Below, piece by piece: positions 8,929 through 17,692 of a stretch of DNA of 64,000 nt. The position numbers and the translations under genes are program-made. The stretch is taken from contig JAHCLO010000010.1 of the NCBI GenBank assembly GCA_026125285.1, forward strand, positions 62,001 through 126,000, read 5' to 3'. The first letter of the stretch is position 1; every line of letters starts with the position of its first letter. The stretch comes from Verrucomicrobiia bacterium. GTDB taxonomy: Bacteria > Verrucomicrobiota > Verrucomicrobiia > Limisphaerales > JADLHS01. The notes under the pieces were generated by a model, which saw only the letters and a program-made list of their open reading frames with translations, did no database searches and had not been told where the DNA came from.

Positions 8929-10449
8929 TTGCTTTATGATTGCCCCCGACGTCCTTTGAAGCCGGCCCCAACATTCCGCCCACCCTTTCACCATCGGGCA
9001 ACCCGATGCTGGTTGGTCACCGCCATCTGGCTGGCGCTGGTGTTCGGGGCAGATGCGGGCACAGCCCTCAGTTCCTATCATCCGGAACGGATTCTGGTAT
9101 TGCCACGAGATGCTTCCCGTCTCGACGCGCTCGCACAATTACACGCGGCGCACCAACACCGGGTCGTTCGCTCACTTCCAGAGCCAAGCCATGTTCAGGT
9201 CGTCCAACTTGCGGACGGCGAAACGGTACCGGTTGCTGTGGCGCGTTATCAAGCCAGCGGACTCGTGCTCTTTGCCGAGCCGGATTATGCGGTGTCAGCC
9301 GCCAGCACGCTGCCCAATGACCCGCGTTTCCAGGACGGCACGCAATGGTGGTTGAACAACTACGGTCAAAACGGTGGCCTGCCAGATGCGGACATTGACG
9401 CGCCGGAAGCCTGGGACATCGTCCGCAATGCCAGCAACGTGATTGTGGCCATCGTGGACAGTGGCATCCGCCACACCCACGAGGACCTCGCCGCCAACCT
9501 CTGGACCAATCCGCTGGATGGGACGCACGGTTTCAACGCGCTCACCGGCAATCACGATCCCTGGGATGACAACGGTCACGGCTCGCATCTGGCCGGAATC
9601 ATCGGCGCGGTGACAGACAATGCCAAAGGTGTTGCCGGCTTGGCGTGGCGGGTGCGGTTGATGGCGTGCAAATTCCTCGATGCGGCCGGGAACGGTTTCA
9701 ATTCTGATGCCATGGCCAGCATCGAGTTCGCGCGCACCAACGGCGCCCACATCATCAATCTGAGCTGGGGTGGCTCTGAGTTCTCCGCAATCGTGTCGAA
9801 TGTGATCTGGTCGGCGCGTGCTGACGGTATTCTATTTACTGCCGCTGCCGGTAACAATGCTCAGAACACCGACGTGTTGCCGTTCTATCCGGCGAGCCTG
9901 GCGCTGGACAACCTCGTGGCCGTCGGCGCCTCCACGCGCACCGACGCGAGTTGGAGCTTCTCCAACTATGGCGCGACCAATGTGGCGTTGTTCGCGCCCG
10001 GCGCCGCCATTTACTCAACGGGGTTCACCAATGACTTCCACTATGCCAGCCGCAACGGCACGTCCATGGCGGCGGCGGTTGTCGCGGGCGCACTGGCGCT
10101 GTTGCGCGAACAACACCCGCAGGCCCCTGCCCCGCAGTTGATCGAACGGTTGCTCACCTCGGTGGATGCCCTGCCCGCCTTCGCGGGCCGCTGCCGGTCG
10201 GGTGGACGGTTGAATGTGCGCAAGGCGGTGGATCGCCCGGCCATTGCGGTAATCCCGGAGGTCTGGCCGGTTCAATTGCGCATCACTGGTGTTCCCGGCC
10301 ACCGCTACCTACTGACCGCTTCCACCAACCTCAACGCCTGGACGGCCCTGCGAACCAACTTTGCCGATTTCAACGGCGACTGGGTTTACGAAGATCACAC
10401 ATCCACGAATACACCGCTGCGGTTCTACCAGGCACTGCCTGGTCCTTGA
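8929..10449 (+). CDS. Secreted S8 (subtilisin-like) serine peptidase
   Basis: The catalytic triad is complete: Asp in VAIVDSGIRHTHEDL, His in DDNGHGSHLAGII and Ser in RNGTSMAAAVVAGALAL. The N-terminus has basic residues followed by a hydrophobic stretch (RCWLVTAIWLALVFGADAG), a signal peptide, and a propeptide region up to about residue 125 (AEPDYAVSAASTLPNDPRF). The C-terminus (LRITGVPGHRYLLTASTNLNAW...) resembles the short beta domain common at the end of secreted Verrucomicrobiota proteins. The start is uncertain: TTG at 8929 gives the whole signal sequence, and no nearby ATG is in frame. Confidence 0.9.
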   Translation: MLYDCPRRPLKPAPTFRPPFHHRATRCWLVTAIWLALVFGADAGTALSSYHPERILVLPRDASRLDALAQLHAAHQHRVVRSLPEPSHVQVVQLADGETVPVAVARYQASGLVLFAEPDYAVSAASTLPNDPRFQDGTQWWLNNYGQNGGLPDADIDAPEAWDIVRNASNVIVAIVDSGIRHTHEDLAANLWTNPLDGTHGFNALTGNHDPWDDNGHGSHLAGIIGAVTDNAKGVAGLAWRVRLMACKFLDAAGNGFNSDAMASIEFARTNGAHIINLSWGGSEFSAIVSNVIWSARADGILFTAAAGNNAQNTDVLPFYPASLALDNLVAVGASTRTDASWSFSNYGATNVALFAPGAAIYSTGFTNDFHYASRNGTSMAAAVVAGALALLREQHPQAPAPQLIERLLTSVDALPAFAGRCRSGGRLNVRKAVDRPAIAVIPEVWPVQLRITGVPGHRYLLTASTNLNAWTALRTNFADFNGDWVYEDHTSTNTPLRFYQALPGP

Positions 10450-10642
10450 GATTTTGAACCAGCGGGACGGAGGCCGAGGCAACGAACTTTGGCCGCACCT
10501 GCAACCAGAGTTCGTACTGGCCGGCCAAGGGTTTCTTCCCCCAGTCTTGATCGTGCCGCCGGCGCATCCGGCATGCGGGAGCATTGCTGCGGACATTTCG
10601 TCTAATAAACCACGCCGTCAGGTGTCACTCTAATGGAACACG

Positions 10643-11275
10643 ATGTCCTTCACGGACCAGCACGCCGGGAAGATTCGCGCCACGGAAACCGATCGTGAAA
10701 ACGCGCCAAACAGGGCCGTAATGCGACCAGAAGCAGCCAGTGCCGAACCGCCCGGAGCGGAAACGATTCAGGAGCTGTTTGCAGCCCTTGAAACGCCCCT
10801 GCTCAATTACGCCGTGCGTCTGGCGGGCGCGCGCGAACTGGCCGAGGACCTCGTTCAGGAAGCATTCATGAAACTACACGCCCAGTTCGAGGAGGTGCGC
10901 GAGCCAAGACGCTGGCTTTATCGCACCGTCCATAACCTGGCCCTGAACCACCGGCGCGACTCGGCGAAGTTGGTCACCTTCGATCCCCTTCCGTCGCACG
11001 AGTCGCCTGAGTCCCATGCGACGGAGGCGACCGATGAGTCCCCTCTCCCCGATGAACAAATCGCCCGCCTGGAAGGCATCGGCCTGGTGCGGCTCAGTCT
11101 CGAAACGCTCGATGCACGCAGCCGTGAACTCATCCGGCTCAAGTTCAACGAAGACCTTTCCTACCAACAAATCGGCGAACGCACCGGCCTGAAGAGCGGC
11201 CACGTCGGCTATCTGCTGCATCACGCGCTCAAAGCCCTCGCCGCTGAACTCGCCAAAAGCGGAGTTATCCCATGA
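10643..11275 (+). CDS. ECF-type RNA polymerase sigma factor
   Basis: 210 residues. Region 2 is seen in LLNYAVRLAGARELAEDLVQEAFMKLH and PRRWLYRTVHNLALNHRRD; region 4 in LDARSRELIRLKFNEDLSYQQIGERTGLKSGHVGYLLHHALKALA. The first ~45 residues are a variable extension. The downstream vWA protein begins with a short cytoplasmic segment and one membrane helix, the layout of an anti-sigma factor, so the pair may form a sigma/anti-sigma module. This is inferred from position and topology. Confidence 0.88.
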   Translation: MSFTDQHAGKIRATETDRENAPNRAVMRPEAASAEPPGAETIQELFAALETPLLNYAVRLAGARELAEDLVQEAFMKLHAQFEEVREPRRWLYRTVHNLALNHRRDSAKLVTFDPLPSHESPESHATEATDESPLPDEQIARLEGIGLVRLSLETLDARSRELIRLKFNEDLSYQQIGERTGLKSGHVGYLLHHALKALAAELAKSGVIP

Positions 11276-11313
11276 ATGTATCTTTTCGCAATTGCCAGGC
11301 CGCCCGCGACGCC

Positions 11314-11447
11314 GTAGCGCAGGTTTCCAACCTGCTGTATCGCAGATTTTCAATCTGCGAACCGTTCGTTATCATGGCGCACCCAGACAAGTGGAACGCC
11401 TGGCCGAGTGCAACTCGGCGATACGGCAGAATTCAATTCTGCGCTAC
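11314..11447. repeat. REP/BIME element copy A (GTAG...CTAC)
   Basis: 134 bp, starting GTAGCGCAGG and ending CTGCGCTAC. It has four hairpins: AGGTTtccAACCT, CGCAGATTttcAATCTGCG, CCGAGTgcAACTCGG and CAGAATtcAATTCTG. Same architecture and length as copies C and D. It fills the sigma factor-vWA gene gap and is not coding. Confidence 0.85.
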
Positions 11448-11455
11448 GCCTGCGG

Positions 11456-11524
11456 AGCACGGACAGCCATGTCCGCGCGAATCCCAGCGGGCAATAGAAA
11501 CTCGCGGACAAAGCTGTCCGCGCT
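11456..11524. repeat. Second palindromic element (AGCACGGACAGCC...GCTGTCCGCGCT)
   Basis: The arms 11456-11477 and 11503-11524 are inverted repeats differing at three positions (core GGACAGC / GCTGTCC). It lies directly after REP copy A and 7 bp before the ATG of the vWA gene, so it occupies the ribosome-approach region of that gene. Confidence 0.75.
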
Positions 11525-11531
11525 CCTGCCC

Positions 11532-14500
11532 ATGAACCCGGACTCTCCCCAAACGCCACGCGAGGAACTCGAGGCGCGCCTGACCGCGCTGCTGCTGGGT
11601 GAATTGTCAGCCGAGGAAGCCGCCGCGTTGCGCGTCCAACTCGCACAAGACCCGGAACTCGCCGCTCTGCACAAACGGCTGAAACAAACCATCGGTCTCG
11701 TGCGCGAGGTCAGTGTCCGTCAGAGCGAGCCGGCAACTGCCCAAGCCGCGCCGCTCACACTTTCCGAGGAACGGCGTGAGCAGCTCTTGGCCGAGTTCAA
11801 AACCATCAAGGCGCAACCACTGCTCCCACCGCTCCCGCGCCGACAGAGGTGGCTTGTGCCCGTTGCCGCCGCCGCGATCCTCCTTCTCCTGGCGGCCATT
11901 ACGCTGCCCAATTTCATCCGTGCGCGGAACACTTCCGCCTCGAATGCCATGATGAACAACCTCCGGCAGATCGAAGCCGCCAAGCAACAGTGGGCTGTGG
12001 ACCATAACAAACTTGCCAATGCCGTGCCCACGATGGAGGATTTGAAGCCTTACATGAAAGGCGGTGAATTGCCCGCGTCAGTCGCCGGCGAAACATACGT
12101 TCTCGGCCCGGTGGGACTTCCGCCCACAGTCGAGTCCGCCAAGGCTACACCTCGGACTTGGTTTTTCGGGCGATCTGCCAGCACCCCGCAGCAGGTAACG
12201 AGGCTTGCCAAAGAATTGGATCCTGTGAGCAAGCGCCTGGATGAGGCGATCAGTTCTGCGATTCGACCTAAACCGGTTCCTCCACCGCAGCCTGAGCGTG
12301 CGCGGGGCGATCAGTTGTCGGAGCGATATGACAACACCGTGACATACCGCAATCAAATTGTCCTACCCACGCCGACCGAGCCTGAGGCTGAGGTGTCCGC
12401 GAGAGCGGTTCACGATGCTTCGGAATTCGGTCTCCAATTTCGGACTTGGGGGAGTGGCGGACGTCCCAGCAGCGTTGCCGAAGGCAGGAAAGCTGGCGCG
12501 GCGGTCGTGGCGCAGAGTGTGAGCGACCCGGAATGGGCGGGAGCGCTGGAGCGACCGGCATTGCCCCACTCCACTGACGATCGTTTCGTTACCCGTTACG
12601 ATCACACAGAGGACCGTGGCGCATCACCAACCACCGGCCTGCCCTTGCCGGCTGCCGGCATTTTGCCGGAGGTAGCCGCCGAAGGTAAGGCAGCGGCCGG
12701 GATTCCTTTGGCATTTGCTGACTCCGATAGTGAGCGGAGGTTGGGACTCTCTCCGAGTGTCGGCCGACCCGCCGCCGGAACGATGGCGGGTGAATTTCAA
12801 AATCGTTACGGACTACCCGCCGCTCCGGCGCAAGGAGTCGTGCGTGGCCGACTCGCGGAATCTGTTGAGAGCAAGGTTGCGCCATTGCCGGCCTTGGCAC
12901 CGCCCCCATCACCCCGGGAGATCACCGCAGGAATCGCCGGCGCCGCGCCTGCGGATCCAACGGTGGAGTCGGTATCAGCCCCACCTGGCTATGCGGCATT
13001 TGGTGAGTTGTCAGTGGGGCGCAAACCTGTGGCCAAACCGGAGGCCGACAAAGTGCCCGTGCTGGGCGATTTGCCCGCGGTGGGTGGTGCGCTTCAAATG
13101 GAGAGGCCAACTGCTGAAGCCCGGCCACGCGGCTTCTCCCTGCTTGGGCCGGTTGCTCCGGCGGCGCAGCCAGAACCGCAAGTGGCGGCAACAGAGCGGT
13201 ACGCCTTTGACACGCTCGGACGAACTGCCCCGCAGTCGCCCGCGACTGGTCGCGTTCCAGCGAGTTCGCCCCAACCAGTCCCGCGCGTCAACGTAGCCGG
13301 GGCTGCTTCCCTGCCAATCCCAGGTTCGCCGACTCCGCAGGTCATTTATTCCACTAACGTTGTAGGCTACACGGTGGTTCCATTGGAGTCTTCACCCGTG
13401 GCGCTTGAGGCCGCCAAGCAGCCGTTGGGCCGGAGTCAAAGCAGCATCGTGCTGCCACCAACCTCGGCCGGTGCAGGTGTAGTGAACGCAGGCGTGGCGA
13501 GAGCAGGCGATGCCCTTCAGGACGCCAGAATCTCAATGGAATTCGGCAGACCCGCTGACGCGGAAGTCAAGTTGCGGGAAGTCCTCCAGCGCGAACCCGA
13601 CAATCGCGCGGCAGGCTACTACCTGAACCTGGCCAGGGAGCAACAACTGGCCAATGCCAGAAAACTGGGCGAACACGAGTCGAAAAAGGGCGTTGTGCAA
13701 ACTGCGCTTCTGCGACAAGAGCTGGAAAGCCTTCGATTGGGTTTGGCGGTTTCAGAAACTGACGCTGCGGGGGCAACTCCAGCACCAATGCTCGAAACTG
13801 GCGCGTTGCGCAACATTGAGGCTGCCCGCGTCGAAAGCGCAGCCCGATACCTCAGAGAGCAGAAGCAACTTGACCAGTTAAGGGCCTACAACAAGGAACA
13901 GTTGATGGAAGCGCTTCCCCAAATTGTGCCCGGGGCCGGACTAAGTGAGCAACGAGTTCAACTTGGACGGGCTGAACAACGGTTGGTAGAAGTCGAAAAG
14001 GTTTACGGACAGGAACACCCCGAAGGCAAGCGTGCGAAGGCCCAGGTGGATGAACTGCGAAGGAGAACCGATGATCTCGCTGTCAGCGTGATGTCCAACC
14101 TGGAAAGTCAGGTTGCCATCGCAAAAGGCGAAGCCGATAGCTGGGCCAACGTGGTGGAAGAAGCCAAGGAATTGGATCGGGAAAAAGCAGACAAGTCCCG
14201 TGCCTATTTCGACAAGAAACGTGAGTTGGCGGAAGCCGAGCGTTTCCAGCAGTTGCTTGCCGAAAAGAACGCTTCAGAAGGAATTGACCAGACCCTGCCC
14301 AAAGACACTGGGGTTGTAATTGTGGACCGCGCGGAAGCCACACCTTCGGATGGCCAAGGGCTTTGGTCACGCCTTCGCCGTGGTTTAAGCCGTGAAAGCG
14401 ATGCCGTAGCGCGTATCAAAATTGAACCTGGCGCTTCCGAAATCTCGGGATTGAGTTTGAGTGCGAGGCAATCGCCGGACCAGCACGTGTACGATCCGTA

Positions 14501-16274
14501 TTTCATCCAGACTGAGTTTGAAGCCATTCAGTCCGAGGCGGTGCTCGGCAAAGTTGTAAACGGCCTGAAGCTGGACGAAGCCTGGGCGGAGAAACGCGGC
14601 GGTGAATCGTTGAAGACGGAAGAAGCCATCGCCATGCTCAAGCAGCAACTCGATCTGCGACCGGCACGCGACACCGGCGTGGTGGAAATCCGCGCGAAAA
14701 GCGACAAGCCCGAAGAGGCGGCCAGAATTGCCAATGCGGTGGCCGAGGCTTATCGCGATTACCGCTCCGCACAAGGGCGGGAGTTGGCAGCCAGAAACGT
14801 GAGTGCTCTCCAAGACCGGTTGGGCGAGCAGGAGCAGAGGATACTTCAGACCAAAGCGGAATTGGAACGCCTCGGGCGTCAAGCCAGCGTTGATGCGGAC
14901 ATCGCCCCCAGCCGCAAGCCTGCCACCAACGCTCCCATTCCTCAGCCAGAAATCCAGACGACCGAAAACGCCTTCTCCACCTTTTCGCTCAACGTCAGCG
15001 ATGTGGCGTTCAAGCTGGCGGCGGCCAGTCTGGAGCAGGGCCAGATGCCGGATGCGGCTTCCGTGCGCGCCGAGGAATTCATCAATGCCTTCGATTACCG
15101 CGATCCCGAACCGCCGCCGGGTGTGCCGGTTGCGTTCGCGTGGGAGCGGGCGCGGTATCCGTTCGCACACAATCGCGATCTGCTGCGCTTCTCACTTAAG
15201 ACCGGCGCGGCAGGGCGGCAGGCGGGGCGCCCGCTGAATCTTGTGCTGCTGCTCGACAATTCCGGCTCGATGGAACGCGCCGATCGGGTGCAGATCATCC
15301 GCGAAGCGTTGCGCGTGCTCGCCGGGCAGTTGCAGCCCCAGGACAAATTGAGTGTCATTACTTTCGCCCGCAGCGCGCGGTTGGTTGCGGACGGACGCTC
15401 CGGTGACCAAGCCGGCGAAGTGCTTGATCAAGTGAGCGGTCTCGCGCCGCAAGGCGGCACGAATCTCGAAGAGGCGATGAATCTCGCCTACGCGACGGCG
15501 TTGCGCCACTACCTCGCCCACGGTCTCAACCGCGTTGTGTTGCTCACCGACGGTGCGGCGAATCTGGGAAACGTCGAACCGGAATCGCTCAAGCACGCGG
15601 TCGAGACGCATCGCAAGCAAGGTGTGGCGCTGGATTGCTTCGGCATCGGCTGGGAAGGGTTCAACGACGACTTGCTGGAAGTGCTCTCACGCAACGGCGA
15701 TGGCCGTTATGGGTTTCTCAATTCGCCGGAAGATGCGGCCACGGACTTTGCCGGACAACTGGCGGGCGCGCTGCAAGTGGCTGCGTCAGACGTGAAGGTG
15801 CAGGTGGAGTTCAATCCAAGGCGCGTCACGGCGTATCGCCAGATCGGTTACGCGAAGCATCAACTCACCAAGGAGCAATTCCGCGACAACACGGTGGACG
15901 CCGCCGAGATTGCCGCGCAGGAAGCCGGCAACGCGCTTTACACCGTGGCGGTAAATCCCGCCGGCGAAGGGCCGCTTTGCATCGTGCGCTGCCGGTTCAA
16001 GATTCCCGGCACGACCGATTATCGCGAACACGAGTGGGCCGTGCCCTACACCGGGAACGCCGCAACGCTGGAGCAGGCCAGTCCCGCGATGCGCCTCGCC
16101 GCGAGTGCCAGCGCGTTTGCCGAGTGGCTGGTGGTGAGCCCGTTCGCCGCCGAAGTCACGCCGGATGCGCTGCTCGGGTACTTGAACGGCGTGCCGGAGG
16201 TCTATGGCGCCGACGCGCGACCGAAGAAACTGGAATGGATGATCCGTCAGGCGAAGAGCCTGGCCGGGCGTTGA
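11532..16274 (+). CDS. Giant membrane-anchored protein: anti-sigma/pilin-like N-terminus, Wzz-like segment, C-terminal vWA domain
   Basis: 1580 residues. (1) Residues 1-100: acidic helical cytoplasmic segment (LTALLLGELSAEEAAALRVQ). (2) One membrane helix ~103-125 continuing into LPNFIRARNTSASNAMMNNL and KQQWAVDH, strikingly like a pseudopilin stem without its cleavage site. (3) A long Pro/Ala-rich low-complexity part (~150-650) with a VIYSTNVVGYTVV motif. (4) A TPR-like and coiled-coil segment (~655-950). (5) A Wzz/chain-length-determinant-like segment (~985-1115: YFIQTEFEAIQSEAVLGKVV). (6) A YfbK-type vWA domain with MIDAS DNSGSM, GGTNL and LLTDGAANLG. Start ATG 11532; upstream in-frame codons would translate two repeats. 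Function unknown; likely envelope stress or surface role. Confidence 0.85.
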   Translation: MNPDSPQTPREELEARLTALLLGELSAEEAAALRVQLAQDPELAALHKRLKQTIGLVREVSVRQSEPATAQAAPLTLSEERREQLLAEFKTIKAQPLLPPLPRRQRWLVPVAAAAILLLLAAITLPNFIRARNTSASNAMMNNLRQIEAAKQQWAVDHNKLANAVPTMEDLKPYMKGGELPASVAGETYVLGPVGLPPTVESAKATPRTWFFGRSASTPQQVTRLAKELDPVSKRLDEAISSAIRPKPVPPPQPERARGDQLSERYDNTVTYRNQIVLPTPTEPEAEVSARAVHDASEFGLQFRTWGSGGRPSSVAEGRKAGAAVVAQSVSDPEWAGALERPALPHSTDDRFVTRYDHTEDRGASPTTGLPLPAAGILPEVAAEGKAAAGIPLAFADSDSERRLGLSPSVGRPAAGTMAGEFQNRYGLPAAPAQGVVRGRLAESVESKVAPLPALAPPPSPREITAGIAGAAPADPTVESVSAPPGYAAFGELSVGRKPVAKPEADKVPVLGDLPAVGGALQMERPTAEARPRGFSLLGPVAPAAQPEPQVAATERYAFDTLGRTAPQSPATGRVPASSPQPVPRVNVAGAASLPIPGSPTPQVIYSTNVVGYTVVPLESSPVALEAAKQPLGRSQSSIVLPPTSAGAGVVNAGVARAGDALQDARISMEFGRPADAEVKLREVLQREPDNRAAGYYLNLAREQQLANARKLGEHESKKGVVQTALLRQELESLRLGLAVSETDAAGATPAPMLETGALRNIEAARVESAARYLREQKQLDQLRAYNKEQLMEALPQIVPGAGLSEQRVQLGRAEQRLVEVEKVYGQEHPEGKRAKAQVDELRRRTDDLAVSVMSNLESQVAIAKGEADSWANVVEEAKELDREKADKSRAYFDKKRELAEAERFQQLLAEKNASEGIDQTLPKDTGVVIVDRAEATPSDGQGLWSRLRRGLSRESDAVARIKIEPGASEISGLSLSARQSPDQHVYDPYFIQTEFEAIQSEAVLGKVVNGLKLDEAWAEKRGGESLKTEEAIAMLKQQLDLRPARDTGVVEIRAKSDKPEEAARIANAVAEAYRDYRSAQGRELAARNVSALQDRLGEQEQRILQTKAELERLGRQASVDADIAPSRKPATNAPIPQPEIQTTENAFSTFSLNVSDVAFKLAAASLEQGQMPDAASVRAEEFINAFDYRDPEPPPGVPVAFAWERARYPFAHNRDLLRFSLKTGAAGRQAGRPLNLVLLLDNSGSMERADRVQIIREALRVLAGQLQPQDKLSVITFARSARLVADGRSGDQAGEVLDQVSGLAPQGGTNLEEAMNLAYATALRHYLAHGLNRVVLLTDGAANLGNVEPESLKHAVETHRKQGVALDCFGIGWEGFNDDLLEVLSRNGDGRYGFLNSPEDAATDFAGQLAGALQVAASDVKVQVEFNPRRVTAYRQIGYAKHQLTKEQFRDNTVDAAEIAAQEAGNALYTVAVNPAGEGPLCIVRCRFKIPGTTDYREHEWAVPYTGNAATLEQASPAMRLAASASAFAEWLVVSPFAAEVTPDALLGYLNGVPEVYGADARPKKLEWMIRQAKSLAGR

Positions 16275-16280
16275 TATGCA

Positions 16281-16310
16281 ATTCCGAAATCCGAAATCCG
16301 AAATCCGAAA
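16281..16310. repeat. Tandem ATCCGAAA octamers
   Basis: Four tandem copies of ATCCGAAA (the first with a small variation) right after the vWA stop codon. Related copies appear in frame in hypF (positions 5-27) and in the 2396-residue gene (~22344-22370, read as NPNPKSENSQ). Confidence 0.75.
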
Positions 16311-16373
16311 AGCAATCGAAGTCCGAAGCCAAGCCGATCACGGTGGCGTGGCGGTCAGAAATCGTAGCGCAGA

Positions 16374-16497
16374 GTTGCACTCTGCCGTATCGCAGATTTG
16401 TAATCTGCGTCCGGTGGTAGAGATCGAGAGCGTTGGAATAATCCCGCGTCCTGCCGAGTGCAACTCGGCGGTACGGCAGATTGAAAATCTGCGCTAC
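16374..16497. repeat. REP/BIME element copy B, overlapping the RAYT stop codon
   Basis: 124 bp, starting GTAGCGCAGAG and ending TCTGCGCTAC. Four hairpins as in the other copies (GCAGAgttgcacTCTGC, CGCAGATTtgtAATCTGCG, CCGAGTgcAACTCGG, GCAGATTgaaAATCTGC). The terminal GTAG on the minus strand supplies the TAG stop of the neighbouring transposase gene. Confidence 0.9.
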
Positions 16498-17240
16498 GGA
16501 GCCGCCGCCGCTGCCGCTCGACCCCGCCCCGCGCTGCTCCACGGCCAATCTTCCGGCGCGACGCACAAGCGCGCCTTCACCGGATTGTTCTCCACGTAGC
16601 GACAACACCGCGCATGTTCCTCATCGTTGCGAATCCAGTGATCGTAAGCCTCCGGCTGCCAGAAACCCTGGCCGGTGCGGCCGAGAATGCGGTTGGCTTC
16701 GCGCGCGATGTGACGCTTCAGACTTTGCGCGATTTTGCTCAACGTGTGATTGGGCATCGGCCAGAGCACAAGGTGAACGTGGTTGGGCATCACCACCCAG
16801 ACATCGAGCCGGTACCGCTGTCCATTGAAGAAACGCAAAGCGTCCGCCACAACGGCAGCCAGTTCCGGCTGCTTCAACGAACATTCGCCCGCGCCCTTGT
16901 CCAGATACGCCTCCAGTTTGCGAAAGTAATCGCGCTCGATGTCCTCCACTGTTTCCACCCGGGCCCGCGCGCCGGTTCGGTTTGCGCCCGTCGCTGCGGC
17001 GTGGAAGCGATGCAGCCGTTCCGCGCGTTCGGCCTGGTATTTCAGCAACGCCTCCTTGGGCAACGAATCGGCCAGCCGGAAAGTGACGAAGTAACGCGCA
17101 CCCTCGCGTTTGACGTGCGGCAGGTAGCCGCGCGTGTGAATGCCGGAACGCAGAGGATTCGCGGCTTCCGGCTTCACACCCGTCGCGCGGAGTTCATGCG
17201 CAACGCGTTCGATGCGGGGGTTCTTCTCTTCCGGAAACAT
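16494..17240 (-). CDS. REP-associated tyrosine transposase (RAYT, Y1 family)
   Basis: 248 residues. RAYTs are single-domain HUH nucleases, related to IS200/IS605 transposases, that act on REP hairpins. The HUH motif is in VVMPNHVHLVLWP; the helix with the catalytic Tyr is near DHWIRNDEEHARCCRYVENN, followed by the conserved NPVKA and PWSSAG tail. The N-terminus has a RYFVTFRLADSLP strand typical of this branch. REP elements lie on both sides (copy B at its 3' end, copies C and D upstream), and its stop codon is inside copy B, fitting a RAYT with its own substrate. No flanking transposon ends or target duplications are seen, so it is probably domesticated. Confidence 0.9.
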   Translation of the reverse strand: MFPEEKNPRIERVAHELRATGVKPEAANPLRSGIHTRGYLPHVKREGARYFVTFRLADSLPKEALLKYQAERAERLHRFHAAATGANRTGARARVETVEDIERDYFRKLEAYLDKGAGECSLKQPELAAVVADALRFFNGQRYRLDVWVVMPNHVHLVLWPMPNHTLSKIAQSLKRHIAREANRILGRTGQGFWQPEAYDHWIRNDEEHARCCRYVENNPVKARLCVAPEDWPWSSAGRGRAAAAAAP

Positions 17241-17298
17241 GGTTCGACAGTAGGGCTAACCTGGCGCTGTGCGCAACACTTGCGTTCGGCTTTGGGCG

Positions 17299-17432
17299 GT
17301 AGCGCAGATTTGCACTCTGCTGTATCGCAGATTTGCAATCTGCGTCCGTCACGAGGATTTGAGAGCACTGCAAGGACCGGACGGCTTGCCGAATACAATT
17401 CGGCGATACAGCAGATTGAAAATCTGCGCTAC
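17299..17432. repeat. REP/BIME element copy C
   Basis: 134 bp from GTAGCGCAGAT to TCTGCGCTAC, with the standard four hairpins. It is nearly identical to copy D, which follows after 25 bp in the same orientation. Lies upstream of the RAYT gene in the 17241-17692 gap; the gap holds nothing else recognisable beyond copies C and D. Confidence 0.92.
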
Positions 17433-17457
17433 AAACGCCGCCGCACGCGGGCGAACG

Positions 17458-17591
17458 GTAGCGCAGAGTTGCACTCTGCTGTATCGCAGATTTGCAATCT
17501 GCGTCCGTCACGAAGATTTGAGAGCGCTGTAAGGACCGGACGGCTTGCCGAATGCAATTCGGCGATACAGCAGATTGAAAATCTGCGCTAC
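17458..17591. repeat. REP/BIME element copy D (tandem with C)
   Basis: 134 bp, differing from copy C at only a handful of positions, including the inner segment (caCGAAGATTTGAGAGCGC versus caCGAGGATTTGAGAGCAC). The near identity of the two complete units suggests recent duplication. About 100 bp separate it from the start of the 2396-residue gene. Confidence 0.92.
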
Positions 17592-17692
17592 GACCAAGAT
17601 CCGCGCTACGAGCCGAGCGCCGCGCCATTGCATCAGGCCAGCCCCAGCTTTCCAAGCGCCTCCCACCCATCCACCCACAAATCATCCGCCCT

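Noticed and set aside
11292-11531. 80-residue N-terminal extension of the vWA protein
   Set aside because: These codons translate REP copy A and a second palindrome. The protein-like sequence starts at ATG 11532.
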